64,000 bases of DNA from Bacillota bacterium (GCA_023443745.1 JAEZTB010000049.1:1-64000), one strand, 5' to 3'; positions 41,328 to 50,281 are shown, counted from the stretch's first letter. Numbers and translations: made by a program. The notes: generated from the letters alone by a model not told the origin.

Positions 41328-41376
41328 ATATAACGGGTCACTCAAAGCTTGTTACTTCGTAATAGTCATATAAGTT
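41328..41376. repeat. two-hairpin intergenic repeat, partial copy D
   Basis: Only the right half is left: AACGGGTCACTCAAAG (41332-) then hairpin 2, CTTGTTAC (41348-41355), TTC, GTAATAG (41359-41365). The order and spacing of AACGGGT and the CTTGTTAC hairpin match copy A (18619-18655). It lies between the convergent coiled-coil gene (+) and ylbJ (-). Confidence 0.6.
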
Positions 41377-41402
41377 TTTTATAGTAGGATGACAGGGAGG
41401 GA

Positions 41403-42623
41403 TTATTTCCACTCCCTTTTTCTGTTTCTATTCGGGCTAAATTGGCTTATGCCAGGGTAAGACTGATGGTGCTCGGCCCGATATGGTGCTATACCAAGTG
41501 AAATCAGCAGTATTCCTATTGTTACCAGCCTCACACCTGAAAAATTCAGGGGAGTGGTGAATTCAAAAGAAGATGTCTGGAGGGCCATGGGCATCAGGCT
41601 TATTACTATTAAGGTCATTAAGCATGCTATAAAACCATGAAGCAGTTTCCCGGTGAAAAAAACCCGATATCTGGCGCTTGTTCCCTTCATGATCCCCATA
41701 ATCTGAGTGTGAACCGAAAAGCCGGCAAAACCGCATATTAATGAAATGGCAGCCAATTTAACAGTAAGAGTTGCATCCTGAACCTGATGAATGGCTTGCG
41801 ATCCCGATGTGATTTCCATAAATCCTCTCAAAAGTGAGGATATTATTTCTGTTAAGCCGCTCTTGGAAAAGCTGCCAGAGAAAAGGAGCCCCACAATTCC
41901 CCCTAAAAGGGAGAAAACCCCCAAGAGAGATAACAGTTCGGACAAAACGGCAAACAGAACAATATAGCCTGTCACTTTGATGCATAGAATAGCTGCCTCT
42001 TCTATAGCAGCAGGAACAAGGGTGGACAGCCTGACAGGCCCGTTGTTTTTTTGGTGATTTGGAGTATGACCCTGATTGGCATTCTGAATGGAAGCCCCTC
42101 TATTTATCGGGGCTAATCTTCCTGCTATAAAGGCAGCCATCAGTCCTGAGAACCAATGTATCAAGAGAAGCAAAAAGCCTATCTTAATGCTTTTAAATAG
42201 CCCGGCACCTATTGTTCCTATAATGAAAAGCGGGCTGCAATTGTTGGCTACTGCTATTATTTTGCTAGCCTGCCGACTGTCCAGAAGGCCTTCGTCAAAC
42301 ATATCCCGGGCAAGCTTGGCTCCGGTGGGGTATCCGCTCAGATAGCCCAAGAGAATGGTGATCAGCGTATAATAAGGCAGACCAAAAAATTTTTCAGTCA
42401 GACCTTTAAGAAACTTAGGGCAATTGAATGCTGAGAGATAAGGAACAGTAAGTCTGGACAGGACGAAGAAGGGGAAAAGAGAGGGTATGACCACATCCAG
42501 ACAGAGGAAAAGTGCACTTCTGGCGGCATGAGAGGTTTCCTTGGCGTAAAGTGACAAGATCAATGCAATAATGGGGAATACATAAATTGTGGATGCCTTT
42601 GCCAATTCGCTTAGCTTTTTCAT
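41403..42623 (-). CDS. ylbJ: sporulation integral membrane protein YlbJ
   Basis: About 406 residues with 8-10 membrane helices and two related nucleoside-recognition-like (gate) halves. Landmarks: VVIPSLFPFFVLSRL, LGYLSGYPTGAKLARDMFD, ANNCSPLFIIGTIG, LVPAAIEEAAILCIKVTGYIV (split view) and ISLICGFAGFSVHTQI. B. subtilis YlbJ is needed for heat-resistant spore formation and lies near rsmD-coaD, as here, but in opposite orientation. ATG 42623 (MKKLSELAKAS) is the best start although its ribosome-binding site is weak; the frame stays open up to 42767, into repeat copy C, which is unlikely to be coding. This gene is good evidence for a spore former. Confidence 0.9.
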   Translation of the reverse strand: MKKLSELAKASTIYVFPIIALILSLYAKETSHAARSALFLCLDVVIPSLFPFFVLSRLTVPYLSAFNCPKFLKGLTEKFFGLPYYTLITILLGYLSGYPTGAKLARDMFDEGLLDSRQASKIIAVANNCSPLFIIGTIGAGLFKSIKIGFLLLLIHWFSGLMAAFIAGRLAPINRGASIQNANQGHTPNHQKNNGPVRLSTLVPAAIEEAAILCIKVTGYIVLFAVLSELLSLLGVFSLLGGIVGLLFSGSFSKSGLTEIISSLLRGFMEITSGSQAIHQVQDATLTVKLAAISLICGFAGFSVHTQIMGIMKGTSARYRVFFTGKLLHGFIACLMTLIVISLMPMALQTSSFEFTTPLNFSGVRLVTIGILLISLGIAPYRAEHHQSYPGISQFSPNRNRKREWK

Positions 42624-42714
42624 ACCAACACCACACCCGCTGGCTTCGCCAATGGCTTCGTATAGAATACATATTCGGAATGATGAGCAAAGTTGCATTG
42701 AATCCGAACTGAAT

Positions 42715-42920
42715 GATATAATAACCTTACCCGTTACCGAAATCAAAGATTTCGAACGGGGACCCAAGTTATTGATACTTCGTATTAATAACCTTACCCG
42801 TTACCAGAGTTCGTTCCTAAAAGAACGAACAACAAGCCTCGACCCATAAGTGAAATCAAAGATTTCGAACGCCTAAAGGTAACAGGTAACCCAAGAGCAT
42901 TGAAACATTCGATGTTTTAA
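42715..42920. repeat. two-hairpin intergenic repeat, compound copy C
   Basis: The first unit (42715-42792) is nearly identical to copy B: CCCGTTACCGAAATC, AAA, GATTTCGAACGGG, then GTTATTGATAC, TTC, GTATTAATAAC. CCTTACCCGTTACC then restarts, followed by a new hairpin GTTCGTTC/GAACGAAC (42809-42816 and 42823-42830), AAGCCTCGACCC, a second GAAATCAAAGATTTCGAAC (42852-42870), CCTAAAGGTAACAGG (inverse complement of the right end of copy A), and a last hairpin CATTGAAACAT/ATGTTTTAAT (42899-42920) that has the fold but not the sequence of hairpin 2. Confidence 0.85.
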
Positions 42921-42971
42921 TAGGAGCACAAAGAGAATACGTTTAAAAAAGAGGGAAGCAGGTGCAAGGCC

Positions 42972-43382
42972 ATGCCTGAAAATGATAATTCTATAAAAAA
43001 CCTTGATGATATCGGTGAGATAAAAATTAGCTCCGATGTTATTACAGTCATTGCCCATACCGTTGCCAGTGAGGTAGAGGGCGTGGCGAGCATGAATGCA
43101 AACATAGCCGACAACATCTCCTCTGTTTTAGGGCGTAAAAGTGCTACCCGGGGTGTTAAGGTAGAAATCACCGATAAAGATGTGACAATTGATTTCTACA
43201 TAGTGGTAGATTACGGGGCTCGAATTCCGGATGTGGCATGGCGAATACAGGAACGGGTAAAGTCAGCTGTTGAGAGCATGACAGGTATGAATGTCACCTC
43301 CATCAATATACATGTTCAAGGCGTCAGCTTTGAAAAGAGCAAAGAGGATTGGAAGGCTGAAGAGCCAGGCAAACTGAATTGA
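42972..43382 (+). CDS. Asp23/Gls24-family envelope stress protein
   Basis: 136 residues. The Asp23 domain spans about 14-120: IKISSDVITVIAHTVASEV, GVKVEITDKDVTIDFYIVVD and MTGMNVTSINIHVQGVSF. Members are small cytosolic proteins, some bound to the membrane, linked to cell-envelope homeostasis; the paralogue beside accA/nusB is more usual. This one lies 9 bp ahead of the DUF5685 gene and shares an operon with the DnaJ-like gene. AGGTG stands 7 bases before the ATG. Confidence 0.92.
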   Translation: MPENDNSIKNLDDIGEIKISSDVITVIAHTVASEVEGVASMNANIADNISSVLGRKSATRGVKVEITDKDVTIDFYIVVDYGARIPDVAWRIQERVKSAVESMTGMNVTSINIHVQGVSFEKSKEDWKAEEPGKLN

Positions 43383-43391
43383 GGTTGATTC

Positions 43392-44276
43392 ATGTTCGGA
43401 TATGTAGAGCCAGACAAACCGGAACTCAAAATGCGGGAGTTCGATATTTTCCGAGGTTACTACTGCAGCCTCTGTAAAACCATAGGAAGACGATATGGCC
43501 AGGTTTCCAGGCTTACCTTAAGCTATGACCTCACGTTTCTTTATCTTCTTTTAGATGCCATGAATCCCCTTCCCATGGGTGGTAAAAGAGAGAATTGTAT
43601 TGCACATCCATTTAAAAAACGTCTTGTTATTTTTTCAAATATTTTTGCTGAATATACCTCAGACATGAATATTATTCTAACGTATTATAATTTAAAGGAT
43701 AAATGGACCGATGAAAAAAATCTTGCAGGTGGGACAGGAGCACTTGCATTGACTAGCGCATTTAAAAAGGCTAAAAAGCGCTACCCTGAAAAATGCAGCG
43801 CTATTGAAGGCCATCTTAAAAGCCTCTCTGATCTTGAAAAAAATGGATGCGAATCCATTGATGAAGCAGCAGAGCCATTCGCTGCAATCATGAGAGAACT
43901 TTTTGAATGCGGGCATATTAAGGATGAGAGTGAAAGAAAAACATTGGGCTGGATGGGCTATAATTTGGGACGATGGATTTATATCCTTGATGCCTATGAT
44001 GATCTTGAAAAAGACTTAAAACAAAAAAGTTATAATCCACTTATCAAACAGTATGCATTTGATGGGGAGGATATACAGGGCTTTAAGAAAACCATACTTG
44101 AACCAATTAATTTTAGTTTAACCTATTCCATGAGTGAAATTGAGAAAGCTTATTCACTTATTGGTATTGAAAAAAATAAAGGGATACTAGATAATATTCT
44201 ATATTCAGGTTTGATAGTCAAGACTGATCAGGTATTGCAAGGGAGAGGTAAAGAGAATGAAAAAGAATCCATATAA
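43392..44276 (+). CDS. DUF5685-family protein
   Basis: 294 residues, cytosolic, helical. The N-terminus is FGYVEPDKPELKMREFDIFR followed by GYYCSLCKTIGRRYG with a CxxC pair (about residues 26-29); LSYDLTFLYLLLDA and GWMGYNLGRWIYILDAYDDLEKDLK are further family blocks, the last resembling the acidic helices of helical-bundle enzymes. The family is known mainly from Clostridia and has no established function. Two cysteines plus a late Cys-His (ECGH) may bind metal. It overlaps the DnaJ-like gene by 20 bp, suggesting coordinated synthesis of the two proteins. Confidence 0.85.
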   Translation: MFGYVEPDKPELKMREFDIFRGYYCSLCKTIGRRYGQVSRLTLSYDLTFLYLLLDAMNPLPMGGKRENCIAHPFKKRLVIFSNIFAEYTSDMNIILTYYNLKDKWTDEKNLAGGTGALALTSAFKKAKKRYPEKCSAIEGHLKSLSDLEKNGCESIDEAAEPFAAIMRELFECGHIKDESERKTLGWMGYNLGRWIYILDAYDDLEKDLKQKSYNPLIKQYAFDGEDIQGFKKTILEPINFSLTYSMSEIEKAYSLIGIEKNKGILDNILYSGLIVKTDQVLQGRGKENEKESI

Positions 44277-44982
44277 GGTTTTAGGTGTTAAAGAAGGAGC
44301 AAGTTATGATGAGATAAAGCGTGCGTATCGTGAGCTTGCCAAAAAATATCATCCGGACAGATACCAGAATAATCCTTTGTCAGATCTGGCCGATGAAAAA
44401 ATGCGCGAGATCAATGAGGCCTATGAATCTCTCATGAAAAATGCAGGTGGGGCTTATCAGTACCAATATGATGATGAGCAATCCTATGAAAACAGCAATG
44501 CCTCTCAGGGCTCATACAACCAGCAGTATCAAAGCCAACAACAACAACAGCAACAACAGCAGCAGTCCCAGGGGTATGGAAACCAATATCAGTACGCCGG
44601 TGGGGAAGAAGCAGAGCTGGAACGTCAAGCCAGGATGTATGTCAACAGCGGTAATCTGAATGAGGCTCAAAGAATTCTGGACAGGATGCGAAACAAAAAT
44701 GCCAACTGGCATTATCTGCAGGGGCTTGTCTTTTTAAGACGGGGTTGGTATGACCGGGGCTATACCAATATTCAAAAAGCGGCCAATATGGATCCTGCCA
44801 ATTTCGAATATCGGAATGCTTTAAATAATCTTAATCAGCAGTCTACGGGTTATAGGCAGAACAATTATTACCGTAATACCTATCGAAATAATAATCCGGA
44901 TATGTGCAACCTGTGTGTTAACCTTTGGTGTGCCGACTCCTGCTGCGAGTGCATGGGCGGCGACCTCATCGGATGTTGCTAA
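44257..44982 (+). CDS. J-domain protein with Gln-rich linker and Cys-rich tail
   Basis: 241 residues. The J domain (1-65: YKVLGVKEGASYDEIKRAYR, HPD motif in KKYHPDRY) would stimulate a DnaK-type ATPase. Then comes a low-complexity linker (about 70-120) with a run of about nine Gln coded by mixed CAA/CAG codons. Next are TPR-like helices (about 122-190). The final 30 residues hold eight Cys, CNLCVNLWCADSCCECMGG and IGCC. It lacks the glycine/phenylalanine and client-binding domains of DnaJ. The start lies inside DUF5685 (20-bp overlap). The Cys-rich tail suggests metal binding or a membrane/lipid anchor; the role is unknown. Confidence 0.9.
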   Translation: MKKNPYKVLGVKEGASYDEIKRAYRELAKKYHPDRYQNNPLSDLADEKMREINEAYESLMKNAGGAYQYQYDDEQSYENSNASQGSYNQQYQSQQQQQQQQQQSQGYGNQYQYAGGEEAELERQARMYVNSGNLNEAQRILDRMRNKNANWHYLQGLVFLRRGWYDRGYTNIQKAANMDPANFEYRNALNNLNQQSTGYRQNNYYRNTYRNNNPDMCNLCVNLWCADSCCECMGGDLIGCC

Positions 44983-44993
44983 GATTCACTATT

Positions 44994-45563
44994 ATGGAGG
45001 TTATGGCAAACTTGGATGACAATTTAGGCACAAGCAATCCTAAAAAATCGAAAGAGAACACACGGAAAATTGCTCTTTCAGGTATTTTATCAGCCTTCGT
45101 TGTAATAGCGCTGGTTGTGGAATCTTTTGTCCCTACGGGAAGGCTTGGCTTTTACGTCCTGGCGGCTTTTATATTATCGGTGGTGCTTCTGGAATCGGGC
45201 ATAAAATGGGCCTGGGCTTCCTATGCAGTAACTTGTGCCGCAGGTTTTCTGCTGGTACCGGAGAAACTGAATGTTCTGCCCTACATTCTCTTTTTTGGTA
45301 TATACACCCTGATCAAATTTCATATTGAATCAATAAGGAAGCCCTGGGTTGAGATATTGTTAAAGCTGGTGGCTTTTAATCTCTTCCTCTGGCCGGCTTG
45401 GAGTATAACCAAGACTTTTCTTCCTGCCTCTTTAACTCAGGGGACAGGTGTCATTATAGCGGGAATCGTCTTACAGGTAGTTTTTATGTTTTACGACTTT
45501 TTGTTTACAGCCTGGATCAGATATTATTTTGAAAAGATCGCACCTCGCATTCGTAAAGCCTGA
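44994..45563 (+). CDS. multi-pass membrane protein of unknown function
   Basis: About 189 residues. A hydrophilic N-terminus (NLGTSNPKKSKENTRK) precedes five or six membrane helices, ending in the basic tail YYFEKIAPRIRKA. The layout (small, six helices, no large loops) recalls substrate-binding components of ECF transporters or similar proteins, but I see no diagnostic motif. Start uncertain: ATG 44994 lacks a clear ribosome-binding site, ATG 45003 has GGAGG only 2 bases ahead, and TTG 45012 has GGAGG at 10 bases and might be the real one. It follows the J-domain gene by about 10-30 bp and belongs to the same operon. Confidence 0.65.
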   Translation: MEVMANLDDNLGTSNPKKSKENTRKIALSGILSAFVVIALVVESFVPTGRLGFYVLAAFILSVVLLESGIKWAWASYAVTCAAGFLLVPEKLNVLPYILFFGIYTLIKFHIESIRKPWVEILLKLVAFNLFLWPAWSITKTFLPASLTQGTGVIIAGIVLQVVFMFYDFLFTAWIRYYFEKIAPRIRKA

Positions 45564-45627
45564 TCGGAGCAGAACTCACTCCTATTTCCATTTTACAAGT
45601 GACTGGATCTTGAAAAAGCCGTGGTAA

Positions 45628-45673
45628 CGATTGATGGCGTTCCGGACATGCATCAACGCGAGGATTAATCGCG
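45628..45673. other. paired small hairpins upstream of mutS2
   Basis: TTGATG (45631-45636) pairs with CATCAA (45651-45656), directly followed by CGCGA (45657-45661) pairing with TCGCG (45669-45673). The 128-bp gap before mutS2 is otherwise featureless. It is not of the two-hairpin repeat family by sequence. Confidence 0.4.
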
Positions 45674-45691
45674 AGCAATCAGGAGAATAAT

Positions 45692-48067
45692 ATGAATGAC
45701 AGAGCATTAAGAGTGCTTGAATATGATAAAATCATGAAAAAGCTTGAGGAGAGGACAGCCTCATCCCTTGGGCGATCATTTGTAGAAGACCTGAAGCCGG
45801 TTTCTGATTTTCATGAGGTTGAAGCAAGGCTAAAGGAAACAACCGACGCATCGGCATATTTATGGCGCAAGGGGGGAGCCCCTTTTGGTGGTGTCCATGA
45901 TGTTCGTGCGTCCCTAAAACGTGTGGAGATCGGGTCAACGCTGGGTATATCAGAGCTATTGAAAATAGGGGACGTCATGCGTTGCGGAAGAATGCTGAAG
46001 CAATTTCTCACCAATGATGTTCCGTCTGATTGGGAAGAAAATATTGCCCTGGAGCTGGGTCGTCAGATTGCCAGCTTTAAGCAGGTGGAGGACGCTATTT
46101 CACACGCCATTATCAGTGAGGAGGAAATCTCCGACCATGCAAGCCCCGAGCTTTTTTCAATTCGAAGGAGCATTCGACAGAAGCAGGATGGTATCAAGGA
46201 TAAGCTTTCCGCCTTTATTCGTTCCGCCGATTACAAAAAAATCATGCAGGATGCTGTGGTCACCCTAAGAGGAGACCGCTATGTCATTCCAGTTAAGCAG
46301 GAATACAAGAGCCAGGTTCCCGGCCTTGTTCACGATATGTCCTCATCCGGTGCTACTGTGTTTATTGAACCGCTGTCAGTGGTTGAGGCTAACAATGAAA
46401 TCAAAGCCCTTCTTATCAGGGAACAGCATGAGATTGAACGTATTTTGATGGAGCTTACGGCCAAGGTTGCCGAAATCAGCACTGAGCTTGGAGTCAATCT
46501 TAAAATAGTGGCCCAACTGGATTTTATGTTTGCAAAAGCTAAGCTTTCCAGGGATTTCAACGGGATTTGCCCTCGCTTGACAAATCAGCGCTTGATACGG
46601 ATAAAAAAGGGACGTCATCCTCTTTTAGACAGACATAAGGTTGTACCCATCGATATTGAGCTGGGTCATGAGTTTTCCACATTAGTAATAACTGGTCCCA
46701 ATACCGGAGGAAAGACCGTTACTTTGAAAACTGTGGGCTTGTTTGTCTTAATGCTGCAGGCCGGACTTCATATTCCCGTTCAGGAAGGCAGCGAATTCGG
46801 GCTTTTTGAAAGTGTGTTTGCCGATATTGGAGATGAGCAGAGCATCGAGCAATCCTTAAGTACATTCTCGTCCCATATGAAAAACATCGTAACCATATTG
46901 GATGAAGCCGACGAGGGTTCTTTGGTGCTTTTTGATGAGCTGGGAGCCGGTACCGACCCAACCGAAGGAGCTGCATTGGCTATTGCCATATTGGACGGTC
47001 TGACAAAAAGGGGTATTTGCACCATGGCAACGACTCACTACAGTGAGCTCAAGGTCTATGCCATGACAACAAAAGGCGTTCAAAACGCATGTTGTGAGTT
47101 TGATGTGGAAACCTTGCGCCCTACCTACAGGCTTCTGGTGGGTGTTCCCGGCAAGAGCAACGCCTTTGCCATCTCGCAAAAACTGGGCCTGGATGCATTT
47201 GTAATCCATAAGGCCAAGGAGTTCCTGACCCAGGATAATATCCGGTTTGAAGATGTATTATCGGATATTGAAAAGAACAGAACTCAGGCAGAGCGTGAGA
47301 AAGAATCTGCACAAGCTTTGAAACGTGAAATTGAAGCGCTCAAAGCCGAGGCTCAGAAAGAAAGAGAAAAGATTGACAAGGAAAAAGAACATATCATAGC
47401 CAAAGCCAAAGAGAATGCAAGAAGCATTGTCATAGATGCACGTTATGAGGCTGAGGAGCTTTTGGAGCGCCTGAAGGAGCTCTATAAGCAAGGAAATAAA
47501 CTCAATTCTGAAAAAGAGCTTCAAGAAGCGCGGGCCGGTATTCGCAACCTTGATAATCTGGAAGGTTCTCTGGTGGAGTCTTATGAGGTTCGGAGTTTTA
47601 TAGATCCCCCCCAGGATCTGAAACCGGGAGAGAGTGTTATGATGCTCAACCTTGACCAAAAGGCAACTGTGCTGGAAGAGCCTGATACAGATGGACAGGT
47701 TCTTGTTCAGGCGGGTATTATGAAGGTTAAGGTTAATGTATCCCAGCTTAAGCGTGTGGATGAGCAAAAGGAGTCTCTGGAGAAGATCAACCGGGTTCGT
47801 GTGGCAGGTGTTAAGGCTTCCAGTATCAAGCTGGATCTGGATTTAAGAGGACTTAATGTAGAAGAAGCCGTCGACAAGGTGGACAAGTACGTGGATGACG
47901 CCGTAATAGCGGGTCTTCACGAGGTCACCCTCATTCATGGAAAAGGGACTGGCACCCTTCGAAAAGCCATTCATGATTTCCTTCGGGGCCATGCCCATGT
48001 GCACTCCTATCGATTGGGCAAGTATGGAGAAGGGGAAACCGGAGTGACGGTTGTTGAATTAAAGTAG
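45692..48067 (+). CDS. mutS2: endonuclease MutS2
   Basis: 791 residues. The MutS core and ATPase hold Walker A GPNTGGKTVTLKT (about residue 335), Walker B LVLFDELGAGTDP and the ATTHYSELK motif. A long coiled-coil region (KEREKIDKEKEHIIAKAK) follows, then the C-terminal Smr nuclease domain from about residue 715 (LDLRGLNVEEAVDKVDKY, LIHGKGTGTLRKAI). It lacks the MutS mismatch-recognition domain, as expected. Known roles are suppression of recombination and, in B. subtilis, rescue of collided ribosomes. GGAG is about 10 bases before the ATG. Confidence 0.96.
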   Translation: MNDRALRVLEYDKIMKKLEERTASSLGRSFVEDLKPVSDFHEVEARLKETTDASAYLWRKGGAPFGGVHDVRASLKRVEIGSTLGISELLKIGDVMRCGRMLKQFLTNDVPSDWEENIALELGRQIASFKQVEDAISHAIISEEEISDHASPELFSIRRSIRQKQDGIKDKLSAFIRSADYKKIMQDAVVTLRGDRYVIPVKQEYKSQVPGLVHDMSSSGATVFIEPLSVVEANNEIKALLIREQHEIERILMELTAKVAEISTELGVNLKIVAQLDFMFAKAKLSRDFNGICPRLTNQRLIRIKKGRHPLLDRHKVVPIDIELGHEFSTLVITGPNTGGKTVTLKTVGLFVLMLQAGLHIPVQEGSEFGLFESVFADIGDEQSIEQSLSTFSSHMKNIVTILDEADEGSLVLFDELGAGTDPTEGAALAIAILDGLTKRGICTMATTHYSELKVYAMTTKGVQNACCEFDVETLRPTYRLLVGVPGKSNAFAISQKLGLDAFVIHKAKEFLTQDNIRFEDVLSDIEKNRTQAEREKESAQALKREIEALKAEAQKEREKIDKEKEHIIAKAKENARSIVIDARYEAEELLERLKELYKQGNKLNSEKELQEARAGIRNLDNLEGSLVESYEVRSFIDPPQDLKPGESVMMLNLDQKATVLEEPDTDGQVLVQAGIMKVKVNVSQLKRVDEQKESLEKINRVRVAGVKASSIKLDLDLRGLNVEEAVDKVDKYVDDAVIAGLHEVTLIHGKGTGTLRKAIHDFLRGHAHVHSYRLGKYGEGETGVTVVELK

Positions 48068-48092
48068 TACGGTAGTTAGGAGTAAGACAGTA

Positions 48093-48821
48093 ATGATCGG
48101 TTTAGGAACAATAGTTAACACCATTGCCATCATTATAGGCGGAGCCTGTGGCATCATCTTGAAAAAAGGCCTGCCTGAGCGGTTTAAAACCACTATCATG
48201 CAGGCTCTTGGCCTGTCAGTTATGATTATAGGTATATCGGGCGCACTTCAGGGTATCTATTCTGTAACTGCCCAAGGGAAGCTTGACCGGAATTATATCA
48301 CAGGTATGATTTTGAGCCTGGTGGCAGGAAGCATACTGGGCGAGATATTGAAAATTGAAGATAATCTGGACAAGCTGGGAGCCTGGTTTCAGAGCCGATT
48401 TGCCCGAAATGAATCCAGCTTTGCCAAAGGCTTTGTCACGGCAAGCCTGGTCTATTGCGTGGGTGCCATGGCTATTATCGGTTCGCTGGAGGATGGACTC
48501 TATGGCAAGGTAGATATTCTTTTTGCTAAGTCCATGCTCGATGGAATCAGCGCCATAGTCTTTTCAGCCACATTAGGCCTGGGCGTGCTATTTTCAAGTT
48601 TGCCCGTACTTGCTTACCAGGGTGCCATAACGGTTCTGGCTGGCATATTAAAGCCCCTTCTGACCGATGTGGTGGTATCCCAGATGTCTCTGGTGGGAAG
48701 TGTTCTAATATTGGCCATAGGCTTCAACCTTCTTGAATTTAAGAAATTCAAAGTTGGCAACATGCTTCCAGCCATTTTGATGCCGCTGATTTATGCGGTG
48801 ATCTATGGTGTTGTTAAATGA
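48093..48821 (+). CDS. DUF554-family membrane protein (YdfK/YqgA type)
   Basis: 242 residues with six to seven membrane helices. Family blocks are GLGTIVNTIAIIIGGACGI at the N-terminus, VMIIGISGALQG, LVYCVGAMAIIGSLEDGL and DGISAIVFSATLGLGVLFSS. The function of the family is unknown; a transporter role is assumed from the topology. AGGAG is about 10 bases before the ATG. It is 25 bp after mutS2 and 29 bp before the KdpD-like kinase, in the same direction. Confidence 0.92.
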   Translation: MIGLGTIVNTIAIIIGGACGIILKKGLPERFKTTIMQALGLSVMIIGISGALQGIYSVTAQGKLDRNYITGMILSLVAGSILGEILKIEDNLDKLGAWFQSRFARNESSFAKGFVTASLVYCVGAMAIIGSLEDGLYGKVDILFAKSMLDGISAIVFSATLGLGVLFSSLPVLAYQGAITVLAGILKPLLTDVVVSQMSLVGSVLILAIGFNLLEFKKFKVGNMLPAILMPLIYAVIYGVVK

Positions 48822-48850
48822 AAATATCAGTTATAAAGGGGCCTTAAACG

Positions 48851-50281
48851 GTGATGCAGCATATAAAGTATTCTTCTCGGTTGTTGCTGATTTGCAGTAT
48901 ATCTGCGTTTTTTTCAATAGCCATGAGCCGCATTGGCATAGGAAAAGAAAATACACTTATGGTGTTTCTGGTAGGCGTTTTAACGGTATCCTCCGTAACA
49001 AAGGGCTATATCTATGGCGCTGTGGCTTCGGTCTTGAGTGTCATGCTCTTTAATTACTTCTTTACCGAGCCGCTCTATACATTGCTTATTAATGATGCCA
49101 AAGATATCATGCTTTTAATTTTTTTCTTGATTGCTTCATTGATTTCAAGCTCCTTGACCTCCAAGTTCCAATATCAGGCAGCTATGGCTAAACGTAATGA
49201 AAGAACAGCCCAACTTCTCTATGAAATTACCAAGGGATTTTTAAATGTTACCGGCACGGAACATATCGTTCAAAAAGGTATTGAATATATTGATGAGCAT
49301 ATCGGATACAAGTGCCGTGTAAAATTGGATGATGAAGACAGATTTTTCTGTACCCCCGGCTATTCAGATGGAAAAGCGTTTGAAGAACCGGCCTCTTATG
49401 CAATCCCCATCAAGGGTCTATTGAATCAAATTGGGACGATAGAAATTATAGGAGCAAAATTACCCATATCTTCTGAGAATAACATGCTAATTAAAACGAT
49501 TGTCTACCAGATGGCTCTTGTTTTGGACAGAGAGTTTATTTATAATGAACGCGAAAAAATCCGAATTGCAATGGAAAGCGAGCATCTGAAAAGCACATTG
49601 CTGCGTAGTATTTCCCATGACCTGCGTACACCGCTCACCGGCATAAAAGGGGCAAGCGAGCTTATTCTGGATAGCCTTGAAACACTTGATTCTCTTTCGT
49701 TAAAGAAGCTTGCAACGGATATTAAAGAAGAATCTTCATGGCTTATTAAATCGGTTCAGAACATTTTGGACATGACGCTCATAAGCGAAGGTAAGATGAC
49801 ACTTAATAAAAATTATGAAGCTGTTGATGATCTTATTAACCAGGCTTTGACACACGTCGGTCAGATAACATCTTCTGGAAGGCTCCGTGTAGCCACACCC
49901 GAGGATATTATTCTTGTGTATGTTGACGGTCGGCTCATGGTACATGTTCTCGTTAATTTGCTGGATAATGCTTATAAGCATTCAGGTGAGGATACTCAGG
50001 TATTATTAAGCGCTTATCGTGACGGCGATAAGGTGGTTTTTGAAATATCAGATAATGGAATCGGGATTGACTCGGCCATTCAAGATACTTTGTTTGACGG
50101 GTTTGTAACCTCTCATAAAAATATTGCTGATGGAAAGCCTGGAGTCGGACTTGGTCTTGCTATATGCAAAGCAATTGTTACTGCGCATAACGGCAGTATT
50201 ACAGCAACCAATCAAAAAACAGGCGGAGCAGTTTTCAAAATAGTGCTTCCCGCTGAGGAGATGTTAAGCCTTGAACACTGA
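48851..50281 (+). CDS. KdpD-like sensor kinase lacking the N-terminal KdpD/USP domains
   Basis: 476 residues. It starts directly with the four-helix membrane domain of KdpD (DUF4118; about 8-110, FNYFFTEPLYTLLINDAKDI). A GAF-like region, HisKA with His256 in SISHDLRTPLTGIKG and a HATPase (NLLDNAYKHSG, ISDNGIGI, GVGLGLAICKAIVTAHNG) follow. The cytosolic Walker-containing KdpD domain and the universal-stress domain of full KdpD (about 890 residues) are absent, so K+ sensing may differ. GTG 48851 or ATG 48854 start; AAGGGG upstream. It overlaps the regulator gene by 11 bp. No kdpFABC is in the window. Confidence 0.9.
   Translation: MMQHIKYSSRLLLICSISAFFSIAMSRIGIGKENTLMVFLVGVLTVSSVTKGYIYGAVASVLSVMLFNYFFTEPLYTLLINDAKDIMLLIFFLIASLISSSLTSKFQYQAAMAKRNERTAQLLYEITKGFLNVTGTEHIVQKGIEYIDEHIGYKCRVKLDDEDRFFCTPGYSDGKAFEEPASYAIPIKGLLNQIGTIEIIGAKLPISSENNMLIKTIVYQMALVLDREFIYNEREKIRIAMESEHLKSTLLRSISHDLRTPLTGIKGASELILDSLETLDSLSLKKLATDIKEESSWLIKSVQNILDMTLISEGKMTLNKNYEAVDDLINQALTHVGQITSSGRLRVATPEDIILVYVDGRLMVHVLVNLLDNAYKHSGEDTQVLLSAYRDGDKVVFEISDNGIGIDSAIQDTLFDGFVTSHKNIADGKPGVGLGLAICKAIVTAHNGSITATNQKTGGAVFKIVLPAEEMLSLEH

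Noticed and set aside
42624..42767. N-terminal extension of YlbJ in an open frame
   Set aside because: The extension is coded partly by repeat copy C, carries no family similarity and would disturb the first membrane helix. The shorter start at 42623 is preferred although its ribosome-binding site is weak.
42715..42920. CRISPR array
   Set aside because: The repeats are few, unequal in spacing and palindromic with no unique spacers of constant length, and no cas genes are present.
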